Notes: generated from the sequence alone by a model not told the origin. A DNA stretch of 64,000 bases from Gemmatimonadota bacterium (GCA_040388535.1 JAZKBR010000007.1:254862-318861); one strand, 5' to 3'; positions 1 through 8,560 are shown, numbered from the stretch's first letter. Numbers and translations are program-made.

Positions 1-934
1 CATTGGCGTAGTCGTTGCCGTACGCGACTGCACTCTGATGTTCCATCCCGTTGTGCGGTGATTCGATCAGCTTGTAGCCGTCCTCATACCACGGATACGG
101 GCCGAACCAGTGTTCGAAGCACTGCAGCATCTCCCTGGCCTGCGGAAAGGTCCGCTGTGCCGCGGCGAGGTGATAATCGAGCGGATAGAAGTCCATCGTG
201 AGCGGACCATTCTCGCCCTGATACTGATCGCTGTAGTGGGCGTAGTTGCCCGCGGACACGGCGATGTCGTAGTTGTTGATCGGGTTGCGGACGAACCATT
301 CCCACGTGCTGGTGCCGTTGGCGTGATGGGTCACCCGACGCAGCCGGCCGTTCGAGACATTCATCAGCGGATCGGGCACCGTGATCGCTACCCGCTGGCT
401 GTCAGGTTCGTCCGTCTGCGAGTCCTTGTTCGGCCACCAGACCGACGCGCCGAGCCCCTGGTTCGAGGTCACGATCCAGGGCCGCGAGAGCGAATCCTTG
501 ACCCAGGTGAAGCCGCCATCCCAGGGCGGGCGCTTGGCGGGTCGAGGCTTGCCGTGGTAGTACACGGTGATCGCCTTCTCACTGCCGACCCGCTGAGGCG
601 ACACCAGCATCGCGAAGAAGGCATTGCCGTCGCGACGGAACCGGACGCGGCGACCTTCCTGCACCATGCTGTCGACTTCGAGCGGCGTCTGGAGATCGAG
701 CTGCATTTCCTTCGCCGCGCTCCTGACGCGATAGCGAATGATGTTCACACCGGTGATGCTGCTGTCGGCTGGACGAATGGTGACGTCGAGGTCGTAGAAG
801 GCCACATCCCACCAGGCTCGCTGGGGGGTCACGGTCCCCCGGAGCGTATCGGCGTGGGTGAACACCTTTGGCTGCTGGGCGGCGAGCGAGCCGGCCAGCA
901 CGGGAACCAGGGCAACGAGACACCAGCGACGCAT
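1..934 (-). CDS. M1-family metallopeptidase, N-terminal part (runs off left edge)
   Basis: Reading from an ATG at 934, the frame stays open to the window edge, giving about 311 residues. The protein starts with a short basic, hydrophobic leader ending in A-A-Q-Q, a likely Sec signal peptide, so it should act in the periplasm or at the surface. The N-terminal region has the beta-rich saddle pattern of M1 aminopeptidases (W-D-V-A-F-Y-D-L-D-V-T-I, then W-W-P-N-K-D). Near the edge it carries G-M-E-H-Q-S, the form of the M1 exopeptidase substrate-binding motif (usually GxMEN) common in secreted bacterial members. The zinc motif HExxH would lie beyond the edge, so catalytic competence cannot be judged. 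No clear Shine-Dalgarno precedes the ATG. Family call is strong; substrate unknown. Confidence 0.85.
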   Translation of the reverse strand, partial: MRRWCLVALVPVLAGSLAAQQPKVFTHADTLRGTVTPQRAWWDVAFYDLDVTIRPADSSITGVNIIRYRVRSAAKEMQLDLQTPLEVDSMVQEGRRVRFRRDGNAFFAMLVSPQRVGSEKAITVYYHGKPRPAKRPPWDGGFTWVKDSLSRPWIVTSNQGLGASVWWPNKDSQTDEPDSQRVAITVPDPLMNVSNGRLRRVTHHANGTSTWEWFVRNPINNYDIAVSAGNYAHYSDQYQGENGPLTMDFYPLDYHLAAAQRTFPQAREMLQCFEHWFGPYPWYEDGYKLIESPHNGMEHQSAVAYGNDYAN

Positions 935-1089
935 CTGGGCCAGTCCGGGATTGGAAGGAGAAGCGTCAAGTATGGCACCTCCGGGGTAACGGGTCCATTC
1001 CCGGGTGGGGGCAGCCTACAAAACCGCTCCCCTGCGGTCGATACGATGGGATTGTCCACGCTCAATCGACCCCCCGAAAGGAGCCCACG

Positions 1090-2667
1090 ATGCGCCCCCG
1101 TTCTCTCTTCCTCAGCCTGACACTGACACTGGCCGCCATCGCCGGCTGCAGCAGCGACAATGGCACCGGCGACCCCACGTGCAGCATCAGTGCCGTCGCG
1201 ATCACCGGCGCCCCGGCGACCATGCTTGTTGGCGGCTCGACGACACTCGGCGCCAACGTCACCCAGACCAATTGCACCGCGACCACGGTCGCCTGGACGA
1301 CCGACAATGCCTCGGTCGCCACGGTGTCCGGAGCAGGTGTGGTCACCGCTGTCGGAGCCGGCACGGTAACGATCACCGCCACCAGCGGCGGCAAGAGTGG
1401 CACCGCAACAATCACCGTCTCCATCCCCCCGGTCGCAAGCGTACTGATGGTGCCCGACTCGGTCGTGGTGGCCCCGGGCGGAGCATTTCTCTTCGCCGCC
1501 ACTCCGAGAGACGCCGGCGGCATCGCGCTGACCGGTCGGACCATCGCGTGGAGTTCGACCAATGTGGCCTCAGCCACCGTCTCGGGGAGCGGCCTCCTTG
1601 CGGCCCTCGCACCGAGCACCACGACGACCGTGACCGCGACGAGCGAGGGTCAGGTCGGATCGGCAAAGGTCTGGGTGGTCCGCCCGCGCCTCGCCTATTT
1701 CTGGAACAATGACCAGAACCCCGCCGCCGTCTACGAGCCGACGACGGGCTACTCCTTTGCGTCATTCGCCGGCGCCTTCAGCGTCAACAAGGCGGGCACC
1801 GGGAACTACACCGTCGGCTATCCGCAGATTGGCCGCGCCACGCGGGAGACCGAGGCGCTCTTCGTGACGGCCTACGGCACACCCGATGGCTACTTCTGCC
1901 GCGTCGGCGGATGGAATGATGTCGCGGCGAACCTGAGCTGCTTCGATGCGGCCGGCACGCCTGCCGATGCGCGCTTCGATTTCACGGTACTCGGTTCGGC
2001 AACCTTTGCGGGCCGCTACGGCTACGCCTGGGTCGATGACGCGGCATCGGCAACATCCATTGCGAGTCCCGATTACCGATACTCATCGAGCGGACTTCCA
2101 ATCACGGTGAGCCACAGCGGCGCCGGTGTCTACTCAGTGCGCTTCGCCGGACTCGCACGGGCGAATGGCGCGGATCGCGAGGGCGTCATCGTCTCCACGT
2201 ACGGCGGCGGCGCGACTGCTATCCAGTGTCAGCTCGGCGGCTGGGTCAGTGCCGGCGCGAATACCGACGTCGAGGTCCGTTGCTTCAACGCCGCAGGGGA
2301 TCCGATCGATTCCCGCTTCGATATCGCTCTGATTTCGGGACCTCGAACTGACGCGAAGGTTGCCTTCGCCGACGCCGACCAGCCCGCGGTCGCGAGTTAC
2401 GTCCCGACGAGCAGCGCGGTCAAGCCGACGGGCGATGTCGTGGTCACCCGCAGCGGAGCCGGAACCTATCAGGTGCTCTTCAACGGCTTCGGCCGCTCGG
2501 CCGGTGCCACCGAGACGTTCCATGTTGCCGCCGTCGGCACGACGGCTCGCCGCTGTCACGTGACGAGCTGGGGGGGTGATGCCGGTTCGACGACGGTCGG
2601 CATCGCGTGCAGCACCCCGGCGGGCGTGCGGGCCGATACCCGGTTCGCGGTCGTCGGCCTGCAGTAG
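1090..2667 (+). CDS. Lipoprotein with Ig-like (Big_2) domains and three C-terminal repeats
   Basis: A 525-residue protein. The ATG at 1090 is preceded by GAAAGGAG with good spacing, and a lipobox (I-A-G-C, Cys about 19-20) follows a hydrophobic leader, so it is probably an outer-membrane or surface lipoprotein. Residues about 30-190 hold two bacterial Ig-like group 2 repeats (V-A-W-T-T-D-N-A-S-V-A-T-V-S type). The rest is three copies of an approximately 95-residue unit, each with Y-x-V-x-F-x-G-x-G/A-R near its middle and a C-x-(V/L)-G/S-x-W...C pair before a D-x-R-F ending. The paired Cys in each repeat could form disulfides. I do not recognise the repeat. Big_2 domains suggest adhesion or polysaccharide contact, but the function is unknown. 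A strong hairpin follows the gene. Confidence 0.8.
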   Translation: MRPRSLFLSLTLTLAAIAGCSSDNGTGDPTCSISAVAITGAPATMLVGGSTTLGANVTQTNCTATTVAWTTDNASVATVSGAGVVTAVGAGTVTITATSGGKSGTATITVSIPPVASVLMVPDSVVVAPGGAFLFAATPRDAGGIALTGRTIAWSSTNVASATVSGSGLLAALAPSTTTTVTATSEGQVGSAKVWVVRPRLAYFWNNDQNPAAVYEPTTGYSFASFAGAFSVNKAGTGNYTVGYPQIGRATRETEALFVTAYGTPDGYFCRVGGWNDVAANLSCFDAAGTPADARFDFTVLGSATFAGRYGYAWVDDAASATSIASPDYRYSSSGLPITVSHSGAGVYSVRFAGLARANGADREGVIVSTYGGGATAIQCQLGGWVSAGANTDVEVRCFNAAGDPIDSRFDIALISGPRTDAKVAFADADQPAVASYVPTSSAVKPTGDVVVTRSGAGTYQVLFNGFGRSAGATETFHVAAVGTTARRCHVTSWGGDAGSTTVGIACSTPAGVRADTRFAVVGLQ

Positions 2668-2709
2668 TTTTCGAACGCGAGCCGGGCGCTGGGCCGGGGA
2701 ACACCGGCG

Positions 2710-2739
2710 GGGGCGGAGTCGTTTCCTTGACTCCGCCCC
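2710..2739 (+). terminator. Hairpin terminator after the lipoprotein gene
   Basis: A perfect 11-bp inverted repeat, GGGGCGGAGTC / GACTCCGCCCC, with an 8-nt loop, lies 43 nt after the stop codon. No U-run follows, so it may act as a weak intrinsic terminator or an mRNA 3' stabiliser. Confidence 0.6.
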
Positions 2740-2754
2740 TGTCGTTGCTACTCT
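2727..2754 (+). promoter_or_regulatory. Sigma-70-like promoter for the kinase gene
   Basis: TTGACT at 2727-2732 and TACTCT at 2749-2754 are separated by 16 nt and would start transcription near 2761, about 22 nt before the kinase ATG. The -35 box lies inside the loop and 3' arm of the preceding hairpin, so terminator and promoter overlap. Inferred from consensus only. Confidence 0.4.
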
Positions 2755-2782
2755 CCTAGCATTCTCCCCACGCCGGCGACCA

Positions 2783-4825
2783 ATGAGCCAGCCAACTCGC
2801 ACCTGTCCGACCTGTCACACTCCTCTCCCGGGTGTCGCGGCGTATTGCTACGTATGCGGGACCGAAACGCCCGTGGGCCTCAATCGGGAAACGGGCGAAC
2901 GGGTAGCGGTGACGCGGTCGGGCATCGGCCCAGTGGCGCTGCGGAGCAAGCTCCAGCGCGCACTTGGACCGGGCTACGAGTTGCAGGACCGGATCGGCGC
3001 CGGCGGTTTTGCCGAGGTCTTCAAGGCACGCGATCTCCGGCTGAAGCGCGACCTAGCCGTAAAGGTGTTGCGTCCCGATCTGGGCCTCTCGCCGGATCTC
3101 CTGCAGCGCTTCCGGCGCGAGGCCGAAACGATCGCCGCACTGCGTCACCCGAACATCGTGCCAGTCTACGACGTCGGGGAGGCCGAAGGACTCGCCTACA
3201 TCATCATGCCGATGATCCAGGGAGAGAGTCTCCGCGCCATCCTGGACCGCGACGGCGCCATGCCGATTGCCGAAGTGCGGCGCATCCTCAAGGAAGCCGC
3301 CTCGGGACTGGCCGATGCCCACGATGCCGGCGTGGTGCACCGCGACCTCAAGCCCGAAAACCTGATGCTCGAGGGCAAGGACAAGCGCGTCCTGCTCATG
3401 GACTTCGGCATCGCCAAGATCGTCGGCGCCGCGACCGGTGAAGACGGCGATCCCGCCGAGGCGTTGACCACGACGGGCATCATCATCGGGACACCCCAGT
3501 ACATGAGCCCCGAGCAGGCGTGCGGCGACAAGACCATCGATGCCCGCACCGACCAGTATTCGCTTGCCGTCGTCGGCTACCGGATGCTGAGCGGGGTGCT
3601 GCCGTTCGAGGGCGAATCAACGCGCGCGGTACTCTACAAGCAGTTGGTCGCCGACCCCAGTCCGATCACCGAGAAGGTTCCGGAACTTCCGGCGCCGATG
3701 GCGACGGCGATCCAGCGCGCCATGGCCAAGGAACCGGCAGAACGCTTCCCGTCGATGCGCGAGTTCGGTGCGATGCTCGACGCCGAGAGCACCCTCACGC
3801 CACCGCCACCGCTGCATATAGTCACGCCGAAGAAGACCTCGCCCTTTGCTGTGCTACTGCTGCTGGTAGCCGTGGGCCTCGGCGGGATCTTCTGGTACTC
3901 AAGCCGGACCGAATCAGGCCTGGCGGCTGACGAGCTCGCCAATAGCACCGCGGTTCCTCCGGCGACGGCGCTCCCCGGCGCGCCGCCGGCGGCTCCGCCA
4001 GCAGCAGGCGGCGCCACGACCGCGCCGACCTCGGCACCAGGAAGCCCCGCGACGAAGGGAGAGAAGAACGCCCTGCCGGCGGGGTCGAATGCGCCACTGG
4101 CGAAGGGAGCTAAGGTCCCGGCCGGAACTCCCGGCGGACCCGCAACAACCAGCCCGGCGACCTCGGCAGCAAGCTGTGGTCGCGCTTCGGACGCAGGCGA
4201 CTGGAGTGCGGCCGCAACCGCCTGCGCCAAGGAAGCCGAGGGCGGCAGTGCCAGCGCGCAGCGGATTCTCGCCACGATGTATGATCGTGGCAACGGTGTC
4301 GCGCAGGACCCGGCGCAGGCAGTAAGCTGGTACCGGCGGGCAGCGGCAACCGATGCCGAGGCGAAATTCCAGCTCTCCCGGATGATTGAAATCGGTCGCG
4401 GCACACCGCAGAACAACGGCGAGGCCATCGCACTGCTGCGCGAGGCAGCGGCCACCGGGATGCTCAAGGCGCAGCAACTGCTGGCCTTCCGGCTCGAGAA
4501 CGGCGGCGGTGTCAAGAAGGACGAGAGCGAGGCCGCACTCTGGTATCGCCGTGCTGCCGAAAAGGGCGACGGCGCGGCCATGGAGAAGCTGGCCGAGTTT
4601 CTTGCCAAGGGACGCGGCATTCCGAAGAACGAGACCGAAGCACTCGACTGGTACAAGAAGGCCGCCGACAAGGGGTCGGCCGAGGCCTCGTGGCAGGCCG
4701 CCCAGATGTACTTCAAGGGCAAGGGCACCCCGAAGGACGAAGCCGCCGGGATGGAATGGCTCAAGAAGGCTGCCGCGAAGGACCTGCCTGACGCCGTCAA
4801 GGAGCTGAAGAAGCGGAACGGATAG
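2783..4825 (+). CDS. Ser/Thr protein kinase with N-terminal zinc ribbon and C-terminal Sel1 repeats
   Basis: A 680-residue membrane kinase. Residues 8-25 hold a zinc-ribbon-like CPTC...CYVC pair. A Hanks-type kinase domain follows: glycine loop I-G-A-G-G-F from 71, catalytic Lys94 in A-V-K-V, H-R-D at 186-188 with K190 and N193, D-F-G at 207-209, and an S-P-E motif downstream. One transmembrane helix is at about 354-373, followed by a Pro/Ala/Gly-rich linker to about 470. About five Sel1-type repeats (A-x-x-W-Y-(K/R)-(K/R)-A-A) then fill about 485-680. The topology predicts a cytoplasmic kinase and periplasmic Sel1 repeats that could bind a partner or ligand. All catalytic residues are present. 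The ATG at 2783 was chosen because the CxxC ribbon begins directly after it; an upstream in-frame start would run into the promoter. Confidence 0.9.
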   Translation: MSQPTRTCPTCHTPLPGVAAYCYVCGTETPVGLNRETGERVAVTRSGIGPVALRSKLQRALGPGYELQDRIGAGGFAEVFKARDLRLKRDLAVKVLRPDLGLSPDLLQRFRREAETIAALRHPNIVPVYDVGEAEGLAYIIMPMIQGESLRAILDRDGAMPIAEVRRILKEAASGLADAHDAGVVHRDLKPENLMLEGKDKRVLLMDFGIAKIVGAATGEDGDPAEALTTTGIIIGTPQYMSPEQACGDKTIDARTDQYSLAVVGYRMLSGVLPFEGESTRAVLYKQLVADPSPITEKVPELPAPMATAIQRAMAKEPAERFPSMREFGAMLDAESTLTPPPPLHIVTPKKTSPFAVLLLLVAVGLGGIFWYSSRTESGLAADELANSTAVPPATALPGAPPAAPPAAGGATTAPTSAPGSPATKGEKNALPAGSNAPLAKGAKVPAGTPGGPATTSPATSAASCGRASDAGDWSAAATACAKEAEGGSASAQRILATMYDRGNGVAQDPAQAVSWYRRAAATDAEAKFQLSRMIEIGRGTPQNNGEAIALLREAAATGMLKAQQLLAFRLENGGGVKKDESEAALWYRRAAEKGDGAAMEKLAEFLAKGRGIPKNETEALDWYKKAADKGSAEASWQAAQMYFKGKGTPKDEAAGMEWLKKAAAKDLPDAVKELKKRNG

Positions 4826-4830
4826 CAAGA

Positions 4831-4938
4831 CTAGAGACTAGAGACTAGAGAAGAGAGAAGCTGTAAGGGCCGGCACCTCGTCACGAGATGCCGGCCCTCT
4901 CAGTCTCTAATCTCTGATCTCAAGTCTCTAGTCTCTGC
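4831..4938. repeat. Inverted heptamer arrays around a GC-rich hairpin (array A)
   Basis: The left arm has three exact copies of CTAGAGA (4831-4851) plus a degenerate AGAGAGA. The right arm has five 7-nt units, TCTCTAA, TCTCTGA, TCTCAAG, TCTCTAG and TCTCTGC (4904-4938). TCTCTAG is the exact reverse complement of CTAGAGA. Between the arms is a strong hairpin (separate entry). The element fills almost the whole gap between the kinase stop and tRNA-Pro. Confidence 0.85.
4866..4898. terminator. GC-rich hairpin between kinase gene and tRNA-Pro
   Basis: AGGGCCGGCA (4866-4875) pairs perfectly with TGCCGGCCCT (4889-4898). The inner CTCG and CGAG also pair, leaving a 3-nt loop. It could terminate both the + strand kinase transcript and the - strand tRNA-Pro transcript. 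It sits at the centre of heptamer array A. Confidence 0.65.
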
Positions 4939-4947
4939 TTTTCGCAT

Positions 4948-5020
<73 letters not shown>

Positions 5021-5105
5021 CGATACGGACGACAAGCTAGCGGCAGCATGAGGGCATCGGAAGGGTGCCGGAGCGGTGCTGGCGTCCCGGCCAATCCGAA
5101 AGTAC

Positions 5106-5117
5106 CTTAGCACTAAG
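5106..5117. promoter_or_regulatory. Candidate MarR operator overlapping the marR leader
   Basis: CTTAG-CA-CTAAG is a perfect 12-bp palindrome ending directly at the marR start codon. It resembles SlyA/MarR-type sites (TTAGCAAGCTAA class). Its position would let the regulator block its own transcript and that of the coupled hydrolase. Inference from symmetry and position. Confidence 0.5.
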
Positions 5118-5576
5118 ATGCCAACTGACGCTCTCAAGCTCTGGGTCGTCCTCGCTCGTGCCTATCAGGCCATCGGGGCGCGTGCCGAAGAACATGCCCG
5201 TGAACACGACCTCACCATCGCCGAATTTGGCGTGCTCGAGGCCCTGCACCACGACGGCCCGGCACTCCTCGGCGAACTCCAGAAGAAGCTCCTCGTCTCG
5301 AGCGGGGGCGTGACCTGGCTGGTCGACCGGCTCGAGCGACGCGGGCTGGTGGAGCGCGCCGCGTGCAATGAGGATCGCCGTGCCCGGTACGCGCGCCTGA
5401 CCGAGCCGGGGAAACGATTCATCGCCAAGATCTTTCCTGCTCACGCCGAAGTCATTCGCGACGCCTGCTCCGCGCTCAACGGGGCGGAACAGCGTGAGCT
5501 CGCCGCGCTGCTGCGCACTCTCGGCAAGGGCGCGGCCGGTATCGCCGAACCAGCTACTTCAGGACGCCGTAAATGA
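5118..5576 (+). CDS. MarR-family transcriptional regulator
   Basis: A 152-residue protein of usual MarR length. Residues about 30-105 form the winged helix (L-T-I-A-E-F-G-V-L-E-A-L, then the recognition-helix region S-S-G-G-V-T-W-L-V-D-R-L-E-R-R-G-L-V-E-R) and a wing with D-R-R-A-R. An ATG at 5118 just after the palindrome was preferred over in-frame upstream starts, which would place the operator inside the coding region. Its stop overlaps the next gene's start (ATGA), so the two are translationally coupled. A MarR regulator next to a phospholipase/carboxylesterase-type hydrolase recalls the Bacillus MhqR-MhqD pair, which responds to quinones. The ligand here is unknown. Confidence 0.85.
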   Translation: MPTDALKLWVVLARAYQAIGARAEEHAREHDLTIAEFGVLEALHHDGPALLGELQKKLLVSSGGVTWLVDRLERRGLVERAACNEDRRARYARLTEPGKRFIAKIFPAHAEVIRDACSALNGAEQRELAALLRTLGKGAAGIAEPATSGRRK

Positions 5577-6229
5577 CCACTCCATTGCTCCAGGCGCTTG
5601 TGTCACCAGGCCAGCCCGACGCGCCGGTGCTGGTGCTCCTGCACGGGCGCGGAAGTGACGAACGCGATCTCTTCCCGATCGGTCGTGAACTCGACTCCCG
5701 CGCCACCGTGGTCTCGGTGCGCGCACCGTTCGAAGCCGCGCCATGGGGCTACGGCCCGGGTTGGGCGTGGTATCGCTTCCTCGGCGGAACGACGCCCGAA
5801 GCGGAATCTTTCGTCGCCGGCCAGGAAGCGCTGGCCCGGTTCCTTGATGATCTCCCCGCCCTCCTGGGCCGTGCGGTTTCCTCTGGATCCATCGTCCTCG
5901 GTGGTTTCTCCCAGGGGGGCACCACGGCCCTGGCCTTCGCGCTTCGGAACCGGGGCCGGGTGGGAGCGGTGATGGTATTCTCGGGCTTCCTCGCCGATCA
6001 CCCGTCCGTGGTGGCTACCCCTGCCACGGTCGCGACGCTGCCGATCTGGTGGGGCCATGGAACCGCCGATGGGGCCATCCCCTTTGCGAACGCGGAGGCC
6101 GGGTGGGCCGCGCTACGCGACGTCGGCGCCGAGCTGACCACCGAGAGTTACCCCGGGATGGGGCACAGCATCTCTCCGGCAGAGCTTCGATCAGCATCCC
6201 TGTGGCTACGGTCCACAGCTTGCCAATAG
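5573..6229 (+). CDS. Alpha/beta hydrolase (carboxylesterase/phospholipase family)
   Basis: A 218-residue cytoplasmic hydrolase with a full catalytic triad: Ser113 in the nucleophile elbow G-F-S-Q-G-G, Asp166 in G-T-A-D-G and His198 in G-M-G-H-S. The oxyanion region is L-L-H-G-R-G at 22-27. Length and motifs match the small carboxylesterase/phospholipase group (Abhydrolase_2; YpfH, MhqD). It overlaps the marR stop by 4 nt and is probably under that regulator. A role in detoxifying ester or quinone-type electrophiles is inferred from the MhqD analogy only. Confidence 0.85.
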   Translation: MTTPLLQALVSPGQPDAPVLVLLHGRGSDERDLFPIGRELDSRATVVSVRAPFEAAPWGYGPGWAWYRFLGGTTPEAESFVAGQEALARFLDDLPALLGRAVSSGSIVLGGFSQGGTTALAFALRNRGRVGAVMVFSGFLADHPSVVATPATVATLPIWWGHGTADGAIPFANAEAGWAALRDVGAELTTESYPGMGHSISPAELRSASLWLRSTACQ

Positions 6230-6249
6230 GGGAGGTGTGGCGTCGCTGC

Positions 6250-6272
6250 ACGGGGGGCTTTTTCGCCCCCGT
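6250..6272 (+). terminator. Hairpin downstream of the hydrolase gene
   Basis: ACGGGGG (6250-6256) pairs with CCCCCGT (6266-6272). The five T residues lie in the loop rather than after the stem, so this is a possible rather than a typical intrinsic terminator. Confidence 0.4.
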
Positions 6273-6376
6273 ACCGGAACCGGGAAGAGACCCGTAACTC
6301 CTTCCAGCTTCATCACTTGAAAGGTTCGTCCCCCAGCCTTTCGACGCGGTCCAGCCCTCTCCGGAACCAGTCGAAA

Positions 6377-6835
6377 ATGCTTCCCTCGTCCAAGCTCCCG
6401 TGGCGCGCTCTCGGCATCCTGTTGTTGCTGTCCTACACCATCCCGACCACCGTGCTGTCGCAGGACATCAGCGCCAGCGACCAGGTTACCATCACCCGAC
6501 TCGGCTATCGGGCGACCAAGGCAGTCACAGCCTTCGGTGCCTACGCTGTCGCTCGTGAACTCGGGATGGGACGCCCCGGAGCGTCCGTGGTGGCCGCCAC
6601 GGCCCCTGTCGTCGCCTCGAAGCTGCTCTATGCCCTGCGGGGTCAGCCGGGCGGCAAGTGGCCGAATGCGGGGTTCGTGCTTCGGGACGCAGGGAGCGAG
6701 ATCGTGGAAGGCAGTGGGCCGATGCTCATGGTCTGGGCGAAGCAGGGTGGCCGGAAGCAGTGGTATCGCTGGCCCATCGCCGTGATGAGCTACGGCGCGA
6801 TGGTTGGAGCGACGTGGAAGTGGGGCGCGCCCTGA
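6377..6835 (+). CDS. Hypothetical exported protein
   Basis: A 152-residue protein of unknown function. The ATG at 6377 gives a clean signal peptide (basic start, L-rich core, cleavage after V-L-S-Q); an in-frame TTG 60 nt upstream would add an unrelated polar stretch. The mature part has two weakly hydrophobic segments (about 55-80 and 130-148) and several Gly/Ala small-residue turns, with no Cys and no family motif I recognise. It lies alone between the hydrolase and the convergent ATPase gene. Confidence is moderate that it is a real gene, on signal peptide and codon pattern. Confidence 0.6.
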   Translation: MLPSSKLPWRALGILLLLSYTIPTTVLSQDISASDQVTITRLGYRATKAVTAFGAYAVARELGMGRPGASVVAATAPVVASKLLYALRGQPGGKWPNAGFVLRDAGSEIVEGSGPMLMVWAKQGGRKQWYRWPIAVMSYGAMVGATWKWGAP

Positions 6836-6868
6836 GCGAGTCGCAGCACCTCCCCGATTGCTGAATCA

Positions 6869-8560
6869 CTAGCGGTCGGGGGCGAGCCGTTCCGGCGGCA
6901 GCATGGTCCGGAGCTCTTCCAGCGGAATCACACCCTCGCGCACCAGTTGCAGCGCGTGCTCGCGGAGCGGGAGCAACCCCGCCCGCAGCGCGAAGCCGCG
7001 TAGTTCATCCACGGTGGCGCGGCGCGAAATGGCGACCCGCAGTTCCGGCGACGCGGGCAGGAACTCGATCGCGGCGATCCGGCCGTAGCATCCGCTGCCG
7101 TGGCAGTGATCACACCCCTTCCCGTGAAAGAACTGCATCGTGTCGGGCACGCCGGCCGGGAACACCTCGGCGACCAGATCGGCCGGGGGCGTCGCGACTT
7201 CGCGACAGGCAGTGCAGATACGCCGGACCAGCCGCTGCGAGAAGACCGCGAGCAATTCGCTGCCGATCGAATTCGGGTGCATGCCCAGATCAATCAATCG
7301 CTGCACCGCGTCGACCGTATCGTTGCAATGCAGGGTCGAGAGCACCAGATGGCCGGTCTGCGATGCCCGCAGCGCTTCGAGTGCAGTCTCGCCATCGCGG
7401 ATCTCGCCCACCAGGATCACGTCGGGATCCTCGCGAACGAAGGCCCGCATGGCGTTGGCGAATTCGAATCCGATCTCCGGGCGGACCTGCGTCTGCTGAA
7501 TGCCGTCGAGCGCGTACTCGATCGGATCCTCGACCGTGATGACCTTGCGCGACGTGTCCGCGGCGAGGACCTGCAGGCCGGCGTACAGTGTCGTTGACTT
7601 CCCCGACCCCGTCGGCCCCACGACCAGGATCAGTCCGCCCGGAGAATCGAGCAGCCGCCGGTAGATCGCCGCGATCTGCGGCGGGAACCCCAGTTCCGAA
7701 ATCCCCACCAGATTGTTGGTGTCCTGGGGCAGGAGGCGCATCACCACGTGCTCACCATGCAGGCAGGGCTGGGTCTGCGTGCGGATGTCGAAGACCTGCT
7801 TTCCCGACCGGGTGACGAAACGACCACCCTGCGGCAGTCGGTGCTCGGCGATGTCGAGGCCGGCTCGCACCTTGATGACGTTGATGAGCCCGAGCCGCTG
7901 CAGATCGGTCAGGTTGTAGTGCTTGAGATCGCGGAGGTCGCCATCGACGCGGATCCGCACGCGCGCGCGCCCGCGATAGGTCTCGACGTGGATGTCGCTC
8001 GCGCGCTCGGCGACCGCGTCAAGCAGCAGTTCGTCGAGCAGTCGCAGCGCCGACTCGGTCGCGGCGGGATCACTCATCAGCAGATCCTGCGCCTGCCGTT
8101 GCGACACCACCGGCTGTTGCTGTTTCCCCGCCTGCTCGAGCTCGAGTGCCATCCGCAAGCGTCGCAGGTCGGTCGGCGTCACGACCACCTGATCCACGAC
8201 GCGCGCGCCAAGAGCCGCGCCGAGCTCCGGCACCTCGATCCGCGGCTCGCTGGTAGCAACGAGCAGGCGACCGTCGGCCAGTGTGATGGGGAGGACCTGG
8301 TGGAGTTCCTGGAATCGTGGCGGGACCGCGAGCGCGAGCGAGGGGTCGATCCGGGTGAGGAGATCTTCGCTATCGGTAAACGGAAGCTCGTGGATTGTCG
8401 CGAGGGCGCGGTAGAGGTCGCGCTCGTTCACGACGCCGCGTTCGAGCAACATGTCGCCGAGCCGATGGTGACCCCGGCGGGCCTCGACGACGGCGGCCTC
8501 CACCACCTCGGACGTCGCTGTCCCCGTGCGTACCAGTTCGTCACCAAGTCGCTGTAGCAT
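6869..8560 (-). CDS. GspE/PilB-family secretion or type IV pilus assembly ATPase
   Basis: A 563-residue ATPase. An MshEN-type N-terminal domain (about 1-150) precedes the N2 domain and the motor. Walker A G-P-T-G-S-G-K-S starts at about 314, followed by the Asp box I-T-V-E-D-P-I-E, Walker B V-I-L-V-G-E-I-R-D and His box T-G-H-L-V-L-S-T-L-H. The tetra-Cys zinc site of this family is present (C-T-A-C-R and C-D-H-C-H-G-S-G-C). The ATG is preceded by AAGGAG with good spacing. It powers pseudopilus or pilus polymerisation at the inner membrane. No pilin, PilC/GspF or secretin gene lies nearby, so the system it serves cannot be told from context. Confidence 0.92.
   Translation of the reverse strand: MLQRLGDELVRTGTATSEVVEAAVVEARRGHHRLGDMLLERGVVNERDLYRALATIHELPFTDSEDLLTRIDPSLALAVPPRFQELHQVLPITLADGRLLVATSEPRIEVPELGAALGARVVDQVVVTPTDLRRLRMALELEQAGKQQQPVVSQRQAQDLLMSDPAATESALRLLDELLLDAVAERASDIHVETYRGRARVRIRVDGDLRDLKHYNLTDLQRLGLINVIKVRAGLDIAEHRLPQGGRFVTRSGKQVFDIRTQTQPCLHGEHVVMRLLPQDTNNLVGISELGFPPQIAAIYRRLLDSPGGLILVVGPTGSGKSTTLYAGLQVLAADTSRKVITVEDPIEYALDGIQQTQVRPEIGFEFANAMRAFVREDPDVILVGEIRDGETALEALRASQTGHLVLSTLHCNDTVDAVQRLIDLGMHPNSIGSELLAVFSQRLVRRICTACREVATPPADLVAEVFPAGVPDTMQFFHGKGCDHCHGSGCYGRIAAIEFLPASPELRVAISRRATVDELRGFALRAGLLPLREHALQLVREGVIPLEELRTMLPPERLAPDR

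Noticed and set aside
110-1120. Plus-strand frame of 336 codons at the left edge
   Set aside because: Antisense to the M1 peptidase; no ribosome site and no protein motif.
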